DNA of 64,000 bases from Muribaculaceae bacterium (lineage in GTDB: Bacteria > Bacteroidota > Bacteroidia > Bacteroidales > Muribaculaceae). A program made the position numbers and the translations under genes. Shown here piece by piece: positions 17,441-26,689 of the stretch. Every line of letters begins with the position of its first letter. Within the stretch, counting starts at the first letter, position 1. The stretch covers positions 1 through 64,000 of the forward strand of contig JAIDQZ010000134.1 of the NCBI GenBank assembly GCA_029062005.1. The letters run 5' to 3'. Under the pieces are notes generated by a model. That model ran no database searches and was not told the origin of the DNA. It saw nothing but the letters and a program-made list of their open reading frames with translations.

Positions 17441-18818
17441 AGAAAAGGTGATCCCACGATGGCAATGTGATTGGATCCTGCTTCATCGCTTTCAGAATCT
17501 TGGGACTTACATATTTCTTATCCACTACAAGACGGAAAAGATATTCGTTCATCCAGTCATCGGTGGCTATCAGATATCCGTCGTGTCCTGTATTTCCCCA
17601 GCTGTTTTCTATCAGCCATTTTTTAGGTCTCTCCTTCTCGTCAAGATCCACTCCTGAAAGAGTCATTGCATGTGATGAAGCGCTTGCCCATGATGAGATC
17701 CTTTCTGCCTTGTCCATCCCGAACTTTGTGTCGAAAAGCGACTCGTAGTCGAAGTTGTCCATGTCGAGTGTCCCGCGATCCCTGTCGAGGAATTTGCCCA
17801 CGTCACATGAAAAGTACATCGCCGTGCTGTCTTTTATCGATTTGATAGCCGCCTGCTTCAGGTCTTCCATAGGAACATTGAGGTAGGTCCAGTCCATACC
17901 ATCGTAGCTATGGCGGTCATAGTCGATTCTGTATACCTTCCAGTATTCTCGCGAAGGATCGTTCATGAGCATTATATAGTCGTTTTTCAGATCGTTGCCG
18001 AGCAGTTCCTGATAAAATGACTTCGGAGTGTAGCTCTTGGTCTCTATGGCATTCCCTTTGCTGTCTCGTCTTGTCCATGTGAATTCTGTCGGTGGTTCTC
18101 CAAGAGCAAGAGCAAGCATTCTGTAGACTTCTCCGAGTTGTCTTGTCTTCAATCCCTCAAGAGCCTTTTCATCAGCACCTTTCTCCTTTGCCTGCCGAAG
18201 TCGCAGACCGTCCTCGCGCAGTCTTGTGGCGAGGTGGCGGCGGAATGCTGAAGTGCTGTTGGCAATTTCTGTCTCTGCCATAACCTCAGTCGGCACAACT
18301 CCATATTTGCTTACTATGTCTGCAACACCACAGAACGTGCCTCCGTCTGATATAGGATTCTGGAACAGCCATTCCACCTGGCGGTCTTCCATCGGAAGGT
18401 CGGAGGAGTCTATCACTCCCTGCAGGAACAGGTTGGCTTTTTCGAGCTGGTCGAAGAAGAAGTTATAGTTTTGGGAGAATGTCAGCTTGGAAAGGTCATG
18501 TTTTGCCATCGCCTGGGCGCGAAGCACATTCAGTCCTGTAAATAGCCAGCAGCGCCCTGACGATTTCTGGTCGGTGATTCCCTTTGTCTCCACCTTGTGT
18601 GAGAAATGATCGTCAAATTTGTTGCGCACCTTCTCATTGTATGCGAGTTTTTCAATACCCGTGGCATTCATGGCATTGTGCCTTGCCCTGTTGGCGGCAT
18701 TGTCCTCATATCCTTTCTTGAAGCTGCTGAGCATCTCCTGAGTTATTGCCCCCTTGTCGTCGGCTGCCCCCTGCAAAGATGCTGTGATGATGATTGCCAA
18801 TAAGATTCTGCGTATCAT
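17427..18818 (-). CDS. Secreted C1B cysteine peptidase (bleomycin hydrolase / PepC family)
   Basis: The 463-aa protein has a signal peptide (MIRRILLAIIITASLQGAAD) and the papain-like catalytic set of the bleomycin hydrolase family: Cys90 in QKSSGRCWLFTGLNVLR, His in SASSHAMTLSGVD, and Asn in WLIENSWGNTGHDG. C1B members are usually cytosolic aminopeptidases forming hexamers; the Bacteroidales version with a signal peptide is presumably periplasmic or exported. It lies 11 bp downstream of the FemAB/GNAT-like gene and is likely cotranscribed with it. The last residues and the stop codon are encoded by the start of a heptamer repeat array, which suggests that the array has replaced the original 3' end. 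Confidence 0.88.
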   Translation of the reverse strand: MIRRILLAIIITASLQGAADDKGAITQEMLSSFKKGYEDNAANRARHNAMNATGIEKLAYNEKVRNKFDDHFSHKVETKGITDQKSSGRCWLFTGLNVLRAQAMAKHDLSKLTFSQNYNFFFDQLEKANLFLQGVIDSSDLPMEDRQVEWLFQNPISDGGTFCGVADIVSKYGVVPTEVMAETEIANSTSAFRRHLATRLREDGLRLRQAKEKGADEKALEGLKTRQLGEVYRMLALALGEPPTEFTWTRRDSKGNAIETKSYTPKSFYQELLGNDLKNDYIMLMNDPSREYWKVYRIDYDRHSYDGMDWTYLNVPMEDLKQAAIKSIKDSTAMYFSCDVGKFLDRDRGTLDMDNFDYESLFDTKFGMDKAERISSWASASSHAMTLSGVDLDEKERPKKWLIENSWGNTGHDGYLIATDDWMNEYLFRLVVDKKYVSPKILKAMKQDPITLPSWDHLFLIEN

Positions 18819-18829
18819 GTGATAATGGT

Positions 18830-19780
18830 TTATATGTCTAAATGATATATCCGGTAGGTTATGCCGCGTCCTCCAAGTCCGTTTTTTTGGTGGAGAAGAC
18901 CCGAATTAAGGATTTTTCCGGCCTCTTCGTTGCTTGTGCCGAAATCGAAATATCTCCGGTTTGCGAATGCGGAGTGAATCAGATGATTAAACAGATAGGT
19001 AAGTATCCCGTTTTCTCTTCCTTCTGCCGAAGTCGCTATGTATTGGCAGTGTGCCACGGAGTTCGTGTCGTAGATGCATACAGCAGCATCCGGTTCGCTT
19101 CCTGTTCCGGACAGGAATAATCTTATGCTTTCCGGAAAACGATTCTTGAGCAGACCTAACTCAGCTTCTGTGTGCACAGGATCAGTATCATGCCTTTCTT
19201 TCAGGCATTCTTTCAAAATAGACATGAATTGTGATACGTCAGCTGTTTCCCTGATCCATGGATTGAGGGCTGAGGCTTTTTTTAGATGCCGTTTCTGTTG
19301 TGTGTTGAAGGTCGGAATGCTGCGCATGTCAATGACTGACGAGAGGTTTACTGTCTTGATTGAGGCTCCGTATCTGAAAAGCGCATAGATGTCTTCTTCT
19401 GCAGGAATACGGTGATAGATATAAGGCACTGATTTGTATATAATCCGGTTTATTCCGTATGCTCTGCACCATTCGAGCCAAGTTTCGAAAAGATGAAGCA
19501 TATCGGTGCCGTCGAAATGGTTGAGAGGTGTCAGCCATCCTCCGTATGTGATGCCTTGATGCGAGTGAAGGATTCCGCCTGCATCGATATTTGCCGGCAA
19601 AACGGCTGTGGGCTTTCCCTTACGGTAAGCTATCAGTGAGCAGTCGCGGAATCTGTCGGAATGATAGTCCATATATCCACGCATATGAAGCATGGTGCCC
19701 TGCCGTGACTCATTGACAAGGCGATCCCAAAGCGCTGAGTCATCTTGCATGTATTGACGTATGCTCCATTCAGTTTCCAT
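18830..19780 (-). CDS. FemAB/GNAT-like acyltransferase family protein
   Basis: The 316-aa protein resembles the FemAB-like GNAT superfamily found in polysaccharide and cell-wall clusters: an N-terminal half with LVNESRQGTMLHMRGYMDYH and ITYGGWLTPL, a middle YKSVPYIYHRIPAEEDIYALF segment, and a C-terminal acyl-CoA-binding-type half with AVCIYDTNSVAHCQYIATSAEGRENG and RYFDFGTSNEEAGKILNSGL. There is no signal peptide, so it is cytoplasmic. The substrate may be a cell-wall or glycan precursor. It has an excellent promoter 20-50 bp upstream and precedes the C1B peptidase by 11 bp. Family assignment is moderate and the exact reaction unknown. Confidence 0.75.
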   Translation of the reverse strand: METEWSIRQYMQDDSALWDRLVNESRQGTMLHMRGYMDYHSDRFRDCSLIAYRKGKPTAVLPANIDAGGILHSHQGITYGGWLTPLNHFDGTDMLHLFETWLEWCRAYGINRIIYKSVPYIYHRIPAEEDIYALFRYGASIKTVNLSSVIDMRSIPTFNTQQKRHLKKASALNPWIRETADVSQFMSILKECLKERHDTDPVHTEAELGLLKNRFPESIRLFLSGTGSEPDAAVCIYDTNSVAHCQYIATSAEGRENGILTYLFNHLIHSAFANRRYFDFGTSNEEAGKILNSGLLHQKNGLGGRGITYRIYHLDI

Positions 19781-19799
19781 CTTCCGGTTTTTTCTTTAG

Positions 19800-19831
19800 C
19801 AAAATTAACGAAATATTCGCGTGTTGACAAA
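19800..19831 (-). promoter_or_regulatory. Promoter of the FemAB-like / peptidase operon
   Basis: The minus strand reads TTTG, 20 nt, TAATTTTG, a perfect consensus pair. Its predicted start site is only about 13 nt before the ATG at 19780. Confidence 0.75.
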
Positions 19832-19847
19832 TTTCTTATTAATTTTG
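19816..19847 (+). promoter_or_regulatory. Candidate promoter of the GH51 gene
   Basis: TAATTTTG at 19840-19847 is a perfect -7 element. The -33 position 20 nt upstream is TTCG, one mismatch. It overlaps the divergent FemAB-like promoter, so the two may compete or be co-regulated. A leader of about 85 nt would precede the GH51 start at 19941. Confidence 0.45.
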
Positions 19848-19940
19848 TTATCTCAGATCCAATCTCAAAAAATTTCTGAGCCTGTGAAATTTTATGAGAT
19901 GGTGTCTGAACACAAGAAAACTAACTAACAACATACAGAA

Positions 19941-21494
19941 ATGAAATTATTCGCTTCTCTTGCCGCGAGCGCGGCTATGGCTGCTGTGGCTTTCCCGGCT
20001 CTTGCCGATAATAAGGCTGCTGTCAGGCTTGATCTTGACAAGATTAACCCCGACCTTACTATCCCTGCTGAGATATATGGTCAGTTTGCAGAGCATCTCG
20101 GCACCTGTATCTACGGCGGACTTTGGGTCGGTGAAGATTCTCCCATTCCTAATACGTCAGGCTATCGTAACGATGTGCTTCAGGCGCTCAAGGATCTCAA
20201 TGTGCCGGTGATGCGTTGGCCCGGAGGCTGCTTCGCTGATGAATATCATTGGGTCGACGGCATTGGTCCGAAAAAAGACCGTCCAGTGATGATCAATAAT
20301 AACTGGGGAGGAACAGTAGAAGACAATTCATTTGGCACGCATGAGTTTTTCAACCTGTGCGAACTGCTTGAATGCGAGCCCTACCTGAGTGGCAATGTCG
20401 GCAGCGGCACAGTCGAGGAGCTCGCCAAGTGGGTCGAATACATCACCGCCGAAAATGGTCCTATGGCTGAGAAACGTAAGGAAAACGGACGTGAAAAGCC
20501 ATGGAAGTTGAAGTATCTTGGTGTCGGAAATGAAAGCTGGGGATGTGGTGGCAATTTCACGCCCGAGGATTATGCTTCGGAATACCGTCGCTACCAGACA
20601 TATTGCCGTGATATCAGCGGGAACAAACTTTATAAGATTGCATCCGGTGCCAGTGACTACGACTATAAATGGACCGATGTGTTGATGAAGAAGGCAAAAA
20701 ACCACATGAAGGGACTTTCTTTGCATTATTACACCGTGAAGGGATGGAAAGGCAGCAAAGGGTCTGCGACGCTTTTCGATGATGATGACTATTACTGGAC
20801 TCTCGGAAAGTGTATGGAGATAGAACCGGTGATCATGAAGCATGATTCTATCATGAGTGTCTATGACCCTAACAAGAGGGTGGCTCTTCTTGTCGACGAA
20901 TGGGGCACATGGTGGGATGAGGAGCCGGGGACCGTCCCGGGTCATCTATATCAGCAGAACACCATGCGCGATGCTATGGTAGCGGCTCTTAGCCTCAATG
21001 TCTTCAACCGGCATACCGACCGTGTGAAGATGGCGAATATTGCCCAGATAGCCAATGTGCTTCAGTCTATGGTTCTTACAAATGGCGACAAGATGGTGCT
21101 TACACCTACCTACCACGTATTCAAGATGTATGCGCCTCATCAGAATGCCGTTTTTGTACCTCTTGAGGTAGAGACTTCCGTTCGTGATGTGCGCGACGGC
21201 CGCAAGGTGCCTGTTGTCAATGCTACGGCTTCTCAGAAAGATGGAAAACTGAATGTGACTCTGACTAATACCGACCTCAAGGAAAAAGCTGAAGTTACTA
21301 TTCCTCTGGCAAAGCTCGGAAAGAATGCCGTATCAGGTGAAATCCTTACGTCCGCCTCACCCAATGATTACAATGATTTTGACAATCCTGACAAAGTAAA
21401 GACAGCTCCATTCAAGGGATATAAAGTCACAAAGGAAGGTCTTCAGGTCACGTTGCCTCCAATGTCGGTGGTAGCACTCGGCATCACTCTGTGA
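19941..21494 (+). CDS. Secreted alpha-L-arabinofuranosidase, GH51
   Basis: The 517-aa protein has a signal peptide ([22 protein letters not shown]) and a complete GH51 (beta/alpha)8 plus C-terminal beta domain. The acid/base is Glu198 in [12 protein letters not shown] and the nucleophile is Glu320 in [20 protein letters not shown] and [14 protein letters not shown] are further family marks. It removes alpha-L-arabinofuranosyl side chains from arabinoxylan or arabinan oligosaccharides, probably in the periplasm. It stands alone as a transcription unit, with its own promoter and two hairpins downstream, next to xylE and the xylan locus, which suggests arabinoxylan as the target. Confidence 0.95.
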   Translation: MKLFASLAASAAMAAVAFPALADNKAAVRLDLDKINPDLTIPAEIYGQFAEHLGTCIYGGLWVGEDSPIPNTSGYRNDVLQALKDLNVPVMRWPGGCFADEYHWVDGIGPKKDRPVMINNNWGGTVEDNSFGTHEFFNLCELLECEPYLSGNVGSGTVEELAKWVEYITAENGPMAEKRKENGREKPWKLKYLGVGNESWGCGGNFTPEDYASEYRRYQTYCRDISGNKLYKIASGASDYDYKWTDVLMKKAKNHMKGLSLHYYTVKGWKGSKGSATLFDDDDYYWTLGKCMEIEPVIMKHDSIMSVYDPNKRVALLVDEWGTWWDEEPGTVPGHLYQQNTMRDAMVAALSLNVFNRHTDRVKMANIAQIANVLQSMVLTNGDKMVLTPTYHVFKMYAPHQNAVFVPLEVETSVRDVRDGRKVPVVNATASQKDGKLNVTLTNTDLKEKAEVTIPLAKLGKNAVSGEILTSASPNDYNDFDNPDKVKTAPFKGYKVTKEGLQVTLPPMSVVALGITL

Positions 21495-21511
21495 TCAGAT
21501 TATGTCGATGT

Positions 21512-21541
21512 ACCCGATCTTTATGCGTTCGGGTGCTTTTT
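21512..21541 (+). terminator. Weak terminator after the GH51 gene
   Basis: Stem ACCCGA / TCGGGT with an 11-nt loop followed by GCTTTTT. It is short; a much stronger hairpin follows 15 bp later. Confidence 0.45.
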
Positions 21542-21555
21542 AAGAAGTTATTGAT

Positions 21556-21591
21556 ACAAAATAGCCTCGGATAAGTCCGAGGCTATTTTGT
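21556..21591. terminator. Bidirectional intrinsic terminator
   Basis: A 14-bp or longer perfect stem (AAAATAGCCTCGGA / TCCGAGGCTATTTT) with a 4-nt loop, T-rich on both strands. It separates the convergent GH51 and nuclease genes. Confidence 0.85.
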
Positions 21592-21593
21592 TG

Positions 21594-22478
21594 TCATTTG
21601 TTCCAGTCCGTGAAGGAATACGACGATTCCAGCTTGTTTTCTATTTCGTCAGGCAACGAAGAGAAGAAATCAAATCCGGTCATCTTCTCCACTTCATCGA
21701 TGGAAGTGGCATAATCCTGCATGTTGCCTGGACAATTCATGTGTGGATACACAAATGCTATTCCGCGAGGCTCATCGAGATATGGTGCGATAAGCACCTT
21801 GAAGAATGCTCCCGGTACCCTTACTTTAGCGTTTCCGAAATATGTGGTGTCGTCTTCCGAATATATGGGACCTGCCACGATCATTACGGCTGAATCACGC
21901 TTAGCCCATTGCCTTTCCTTGCTTTCAAGAGTTTCCCATGCTCCGGCATTCAGATCATGAAGCTGCGGACACATGTTTGCCATCACGAAGCAGTCGTTCA
22001 TGGCTTCCGCGCTCCATTTCTGATCGGCTGCAGGGCACATATGTCCCCGATCATAGTGCGAGCCGGTGTAATCGCTGTGTGCGGTGCATCCCACTATCTC
22101 GGTGTCTTTCCAGAAATTGTTGGTACGGCTTACGTTGTTGCTGACTTCTGTACCGAGCAGTTCCCATGCCACGTAGTTCGGAGTCTTGTTGTCCTTGTTA
22201 TACGACAGGGTGAATCCAGTGTACTCTTTGATTTGGGAAGCAAGTCCTTCAGGAAGCATCACGGTTTCCAGTCCCTCGAAGTGTGAAGGGTCCGGGTTAT
22301 CCGGCTGAGGATCATTGTCCTCGCCGGGTTGTGGCTCGGCAGGCGTGTTGGTTGGCGGAGCCTTGGGCTCGTCTTTGTCTGTGTTGCAGGAGTAGAATGC
22401 CGGCATCAGTATCGCAGATGAAATGGCGATAGCCAATATGCGTAGTCTCTCCTTGAAGATAGAGTCGGATATTCTCAT
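21594..22478 (-). CDS. DNA/RNA non-specific endonuclease, predicted lipoprotein
   Basis: I start the protein at 22478 (MRISDSIFKERLRILAIAI), 294 aa, because this gives a proper signal with a Cys at 31 (AFYSC) followed by a Pro/Asp/Glu-rich linker of about 40 residues. The body is the NucA/NUC1 (beta-beta-alpha metal) fold, with YVAWELLGTEVS, the catalytic DRGH motif in YDRGHMCPAADQKWS, and a Mg-binding Asn region (CFVMANMCPQLHDLNAG). It should be a surface or periplasmic nuclease that degrades DNA and RNA for nutrient salvage. It has no obvious link with xylan breakdown. Confidence 0.9.
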   Translation of the reverse strand: MRISDSIFKERLRILAIAISSAILMPAFYSCNTDKDEPKAPPTNTPAEPQPGEDNDPQPDNPDPSHFEGLETVMLPEGLASQIKEYTGFTLSYNKDNKTPNYVAWELLGTEVSNNVSRTNNFWKDTEIVGCTAHSDYTGSHYDRGHMCPAADQKWSAEAMNDCFVMANMCPQLHDLNAGAWETLESKERQWAKRDSAVMIVAGPIYSEDDTTYFGNAKVRVPGAFFKVLIAPYLDEPRGIAFVYPHMNCPGNMQDYATSIDEVEKMTGFDFFSSLPDEIENKLESSYSFTDWNK

Positions 22479-22517
22479 TATAAAAACCTTAAAATGTATT
22501 ATGCTCTTTCTAAACGT

Positions 22518-22552
22518 CAATACCCCCGGAAGTATTGTCTCCGGGGGTATTT
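22518..22552 (-). terminator. Hairpin terminator between xylE and the nuclease gene
   Basis: A 12-bp stem (AATACCCCCGGA / TCCGGGGGTATT) with a 9-nt loop lies 20 bp after the xylE stop codon and just before the nuclease start. The T-run is modest, so some readthrough into the nuclease gene is possible. Confidence 0.65.
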
Positions 22553-22571
22553 GTTATGAAATGAAGTCGTA

Positions 22572-24050
22572 TTATTTGCGGTTTTTCCAGAGGGCGGTCA
22601 TATCTTCGAGTGTCTTGCCCTTTGTCTCCGGAACAAGCTTCGCTACAAACACCGCAGCTATTATACAGATAGCGCCATACATCGCGTATGCGAAGAAATG
22701 GCCGAAACGCTGTCCCATATCTCCCATGCTCATGTTGTAGATAGGCACGAATGTGCTCGAAACAATGAAGTTGAATATCCATTGGAATGCTACGGCGATA
22801 GCCACGGCCTGTGAGCGGATAGTGTTCGGGAAAATCTCTGAGATGAGCACCCAGCATATAGGACCCCATGAGAACATGAACGATGCGGAGTAGATCATGA
22901 TGCTGACTACCGGGAAGAGCGCCGGCAGTTCGATGAGGTTTGAGAGCGCCACTCCGAGCGCACCGACAGCCATACCGATAGAACCCCAGATAAGCAGCGG
23001 CTTTCTGCCAAGTTTCTCTACAGTGAACACTGCCACGAGGGTGAATGCAATGTTGACGATGCCCATGATTACTGTCTGCACCATCGGGTTGCCCATATTC
23101 ATCGACTCGAAGATGCGCGGGGCATAATACAGCACTGCGTTGATACCTACGGCTTGCTGGAACACTGAAAGCATAACTCCGATGAATACCACCATTATAC
23201 CGAAAGAGAACAGCTTCTCGCTCTGCACAGTGACTGTTTCCTTGATATTCTGAAGGATTTCCTCGGCTTTTGCCTTGCCGTTGATCTTTGTAAGCACCTT
23301 GAGTGCCTGGGCATCTTTATTGTCCATTGCAAGGTAGCGCGGAGATTCCGGAACGAGACATACGAGAATAGTGAAAATACCTGCCACATATGCTTCCGAG
23401 CCGAACATATAGCGCCAGCCGGTCTGTATTGTCCAGAGGTCTGAGCTTGAATGTACCTGATAGATGGTCTCGCCAATCTTCTCTATGATAGGCTGGGTAT
23501 GCTCACCGAGGATAAGGAAGTTGACGAAATACACCACGAGCTGACCGAATATAATGGCAAACTGGTTCCATGACACGAGTGTGCCGCGCATGTTGGAAGG
23601 AGCCACTTCGGCAATATACATAGGGCATATGGCAGAAGCAAGTCCCACACCGATACCGCCGATGATTCTGTATACATTGAAAGTGATCAGAAGGTGAAAA
23701 CATGGTTTCCCGTATTCATGTATGAGAAATTCCGGATAGTAGGATCCGAGAGCGGATATAAAGAAGAATACACCCGCTACAAAAAGAGCTTTCTTTCTCC
23801 CGAGACGTGTTGCGATAAGTCCCGATATCGCAGAGCCGATGATACAGCCCAGAAGGGCGCTTGAAGAAGTGATGCCGTGGATAGTGTCGGTATAGACAAA
23901 ATCCTTAGCTCCGAGGAAAAATGCCTGAAGCCCTTTTTCTGCACCGGAGATGACTGCAGTATCATATCCGAAGAGCAGACCTCCAAGCACAGCGACGAGA
24001 ACGATGCCGAAGAGGTAGGCTTTACTGCCTTGATTGTTGTTCTGATTCAT
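22572..24050 (-). CDS. xylE: XylE-type D-xylose/H+ symporter (sugar porter MFS)
   Basis: The 492-aa protein has 12 predicted helices and all the sugar porter family signatures: GGLLFGYDTAVISG in helix 1, RLGRKKALFVAG in the first loop, PESPRYLAM before the central loop, QQAVGINAVLYYAPRIF in helix 7 and PETKGKTLEDM at the C-terminus. XylE family members import D-xylose with protons across the inner membrane. Neighbouring xylan-degrading enzymes support xylose as the substrate, but glucose or arabinose transport cannot be excluded. The leader is unusual: about 190 bp of composite repeat separate its start codon from the stop codon of the GH105 fusion gene. Confidence 0.9.
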   Translation of the reverse strand: MNQNNNQGSKAYLFGIVLVAVLGGLLFGYDTAVISGAEKGLQAFFLGAKDFVYTDTIHGITSSSALLGCIIGSAISGLIATRLGRKKALFVAGVFFFISALGSYYPEFLIHEYGKPCFHLLITFNVYRIIGGIGVGLASAICPMYIAEVAPSNMRGTLVSWNQFAIIFGQLVVYFVNFLILGEHTQPIIEKIGETIYQVHSSSDLWTIQTGWRYMFGSEAYVAGIFTILVCLVPESPRYLAMDNKDAQALKVLTKINGKAKAEEILQNIKETVTVQSEKLFSFGIMVVFIGVMLSVFQQAVGINAVLYYAPRIFESMNMGNPMVQTVIMGIVNIAFTLVAVFTVEKLGRKPLLIWGSIGMAVGALGVALSNLIELPALFPVVSIMIYSASFMFSWGPICWVLISEIFPNTIRSQAVAIAVAFQWIFNFIVSSTFVPIYNMSMGDMGQRFGHFFAYAMYGAICIIAAVFVAKLVPETKGKTLEDMTALWKNRK

Positions 24051-24060
24051 GGTTGTTATA

Positions 24061-24262
24061 TTTGTTTGTTGTTAAGTTTTGAGGTTGTTGGGTTGTTGAG
24101 TTGTTGGGTTGTTGGGTTGTTGGGGTTTTTGAGTTTTGAGGTTTTGAGGTTGTTGAGTTGTTGAGGTTTTTGAGGTTTGGGGTTGTTGAGAGAAATAAGA
24201 TAATTATTAAAAATTCTCAATTCTCAATTCTCAATTATAAAAAATTCTCAATTCCCAATTAT
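24061..24262 (-). repeat. Composite boundary repeat (GAGAATT array plus C/A-rich array)
   Basis: On the coding strand the spacer from the GH105-fusion stop codon to the xylE start consists of TAATTGGGAATTGAGAATT-type units, a linker AATAATTATCTTATTTCTCTC, then a long array of CAACAACCC / CCTCAAAAC units reaching almost to the xylE ATG. The same order and linker recur at 60508-60668. It contains nothing else recognisable. Confidence 0.85.
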
Positions 24263-26580
24263 TAAAAGAGATCCCTGAGTTTGCCTCCGTCTTCCCAATG
24301 GTGGTCTTTTGGGAATGGCAGTCCTCCCCAGGCCTTCTGATTGGTGGTGGGAAGCGGGGCATCCGTCCAGAATGGGTGTGAAGCCGGAAGCCCGAGCGGC
24401 AGGAACGCCAGTGAAGTCATATAGAGGCTGCCGTTGTTTGTATACCAGTCGGCGATATTGGGCTGACGTCCGGCAAAACCGATAGTGAGGAAACCTCCTT
24501 CATTGAAGTTTTCCTTGCCGTCATACATGGAGTGCATCACCGATGTCAGTGCGTTGCGCACCTGTCCGTTTGTTAGTCCGGCTGGAAGTTTTTCGTACCA
24601 TGCCATTAAAGCAAGCGGCTGCATGGTAGCCATGCGGTAAGGTATCGAACGCCCGAACACCGGGAAAGTTCCTTCAGGAGAGATCATGCGTTCAAGCACT
24701 ATGCTGTATTTCTGGGCGCGTTTAAGAGCCCTGTCGTAATATTTCGGATAGTGTATTCTTGTCCTTGCCTTTGCATCCTTCATGTTCTGAAGTGTCTCAA
24801 GATACATTGGATGAAACACATAGCTGCTGTAATAGTCATAAGCGAAATCCGGTCCGTCGGCATACCATCCGTCGCCCGTGTACCATTCCTCCATCTTTCT
24901 GATCGCGGAGTTAACCCTGTATTGGTCATAGTCTCCCCCTGCTTTTGCCATGAAGCTTTCCAGAATAGATGAGAAGAGAAGCCAGTTGGTGTAGGGTGGA
25001 TCAATGTTTCTGAGCTGCTTGAAATTATTCAGATACCTATCTTTTGTCTTGCTGTCAAGGGGCTCCCAGAGCGCGTCGTAGGCGCGGATGAAACTTTCTG
25101 CGATATATGCGGCATCCACGAGTATCTGTCCCTCTCCCTGCCACAGCAGGCAGTCTGGCGAATCAGGATCCACAGCGTTGGCATAGCTTTTAAGCGCCAT
25201 TTCGCGGAGTTCCTTTCTCATTTTCCCTTCTTCAGTGTCATCGTCAGGAAGAGCGAGCCAGGGAGCGATTCCTGCCATGAGCCTGCCGAAAGTCTCCATA
25301 TAAGTCACTTTCTTATTGCGTCCGTCCCAGTTGGGGCTTACTTCCACTATCATTTCATCCTGCAGTTTCCCTTCCGACATTTTGCTGAGTACAGGGTAAG
25401 CTATGCTGTATGCAAGATTAGTCCAGTATTTGCGGTCAGGATTACTGTCTTTCTCAAGATGCTTCACATATTCGCATGCGGCAAGCAGGAAAGCCCCTGT
25501 ACCGAAATCCGATGTGGAGTTTTTATCCACCACCTGCCCCGGGATCGCTTTCTCACCAATAGGTTGCACATAACCGATTCGCCCGTCTTTCTGGAGCGCT
25601 TTTGTGCTGAGATATTGCCATCCTTTGAGGGCTGCATCGAGATATTTAGGATCAGTGAGGTAGCCGTTGTTGATACCCCACAGAAGTCCGTAGGTGAAGA
25701 ATGCTGTTCCGCTTGTCTCCGGTCCCGGAGCATGAGCCTCGTCAAGCATCGAGCGGCTCCAGTATCCCCCCGGTTGTTGTGATGCGGTCACAGCATCTGC
25801 GAGCTCTCGGTAGCGCTGTTCGAAGATATCGCGGTGTGCATAATCTTCAGGAAGATCCTGAAGCACTTTTGCGAGTCCCGCAAGCACCCATCCGTCGCCT
25901 CGTGCCCAGAAATCTTTCTTGCCGTTGGCACTCTCATGCTTGGGATACACATATTTGGCATCTCTGTAGTAGAGATGGTCGTCTTTGTCATACATAAGGC
26001 TGTCAGCATACACGAAATATTCATGAAGCTTGTCAAGATACTTTGTATTTCCTGTTGCCTTGTAGAGCTTCGTCATCACCGGCATCACCATATATAGCCC
26101 GTCTGCCCACCACCAGTAGTCTTTCTGAGGCGTGGACATCTGGTGCTCCATAACCTCGCGGGCACGGCGGATGCGCTTGTCTTCGGGAAGGATGTCGTAG
26201 AGGTCGGCGTATGTCTGGAAGCATATCTGCCAGTCTCCGAAGAGGACATGATCCTGCGATTCTCCATAGGTGGCATATTTCCATTTGCTTCTGTCGTTGC
26301 CCTTGGCTCCTTTCCAGTCATTATGGTTTGCCCAGTCTTCGGAATATCGGAGCCAGTCACGGTTACCTGTCAGTCGGTACGCCTCCATGTTGCCTGTGTG
26401 GTATGCCGCCACGTGCCAGAACGGTGTGGACTGCGGATGATTGTTTTTTTGCCAGTTGTCGTTGACTTTCTTTATCATCGCCCTCACTTTTTGCGCTTCG
26501 TCGGCATTGGCGGCGAAGACCGCGGAGAATGTAGCGGTAATGGAGAGCAAGATTATTGATAATCTCTTGAAGTTGATCAT
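24262..26580 (-). CDS. GH105 unsaturated uronyl hydrolase fused to a DUF2264 (GH154-type) domain
   Basis: I start at 26580 (MINFKRLSIILLSITATFSAVFA, a signal peptide), 772 aa; the upstream ORF start at 26631 lies above the promoter. Residues of about 30-395 form the alpha6/alpha6 GH105/GH88 barrel, with the expected Asp residues in WWWADGLYMVMPVMTKLY and FWARGDGWVLAGLAKVL and the motif STSDFGTGAFLLAACEY. From about residue 405 to the end is a DUF2264 domain (LAYSIAYPVLSKM, METFGRLMAGIAPWLAL, WLLFSSILESFMA, YSSYVFHPMYLE, ISPEGTFPVFGRSIPYR), which I recall as CAZy family GH154 with beta-glucuronidase activity. Together it would remove saturated and unsaturated uronic acids. The fusion is intact with no stop or frameshift. 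Confidence 0.85.
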   Translation of the reverse strand: MINFKRLSIILLSITATFSAVFAANADEAQKVRAMIKKVNDNWQKNNHPQSTPFWHVAAYHTGNMEAYRLTGNRDWLRYSEDWANHNDWKGAKGNDRSKWKYATYGESQDHVLFGDWQICFQTYADLYDILPEDKRIRRAREVMEHQMSTPQKDYWWWADGLYMVMPVMTKLYKATGNTKYLDKLHEYFVYADSLMYDKDDHLYYRDAKYVYPKHESANGKKDFWARGDGWVLAGLAKVLQDLPEDYAHRDIFEQRYRELADAVTASQQPGGYWSRSMLDEAHAPGPETSGTAFFTYGLLWGINNGYLTDPKYLDAALKGWQYLSTKALQKDGRIGYVQPIGEKAIPGQVVDKNSTSDFGTGAFLLAACEYVKHLEKDSNPDRKYWTNLAYSIAYPVLSKMSEGKLQDEMIVEVSPNWDGRNKKVTYMETFGRLMAGIAPWLALPDDDTEEGKMRKELREMALKSYANAVDPDSPDCLLWQGEGQILVDAAYIAESFIRAYDALWEPLDSKTKDRYLNNFKQLRNIDPPYTNWLLFSSILESFMAKAGGDYDQYRVNSAIRKMEEWYTGDGWYADGPDFAYDYYSSYVFHPMYLETLQNMKDAKARTRIHYPKYYDRALKRAQKYSIVLERMISPEGTFPVFGRSIPYRMATMQPLALMAWYEKLPAGLTNGQVRNALTSVMHSMYDGKENFNEGGFLTIGFAGRQPNIADWYTNNGSLYMTSLAFLPLGLPASHPFWTDAPLPTTNQKAWGGLPFPKDHHWEDGGKLRDLF

Positions 26581-26611
26581 GACGTATAGGTGTCTTATTT
26601 GGAAATTACTG

Positions 26612-26644
26612 CAAAAGTAATCAAAAAACATGAAATATCACCAA
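26612..26644 (-). promoter_or_regulatory. Promoter of the GH105-DUF2264 gene
   Basis: The minus strand has TTGG (one mismatch to TTTG), 21 nt, then TACTTTTG, a perfect TAnnTTTG. It lies about 32 nt upstream of the ATG at 26580 and downstream of the ORF-track start. Confidence 0.55.
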
Positions 26645-26689
26645 TTAAAGTGTCATATTCTGCTTCCTGATTGGTTTTGCATGTGTTTT

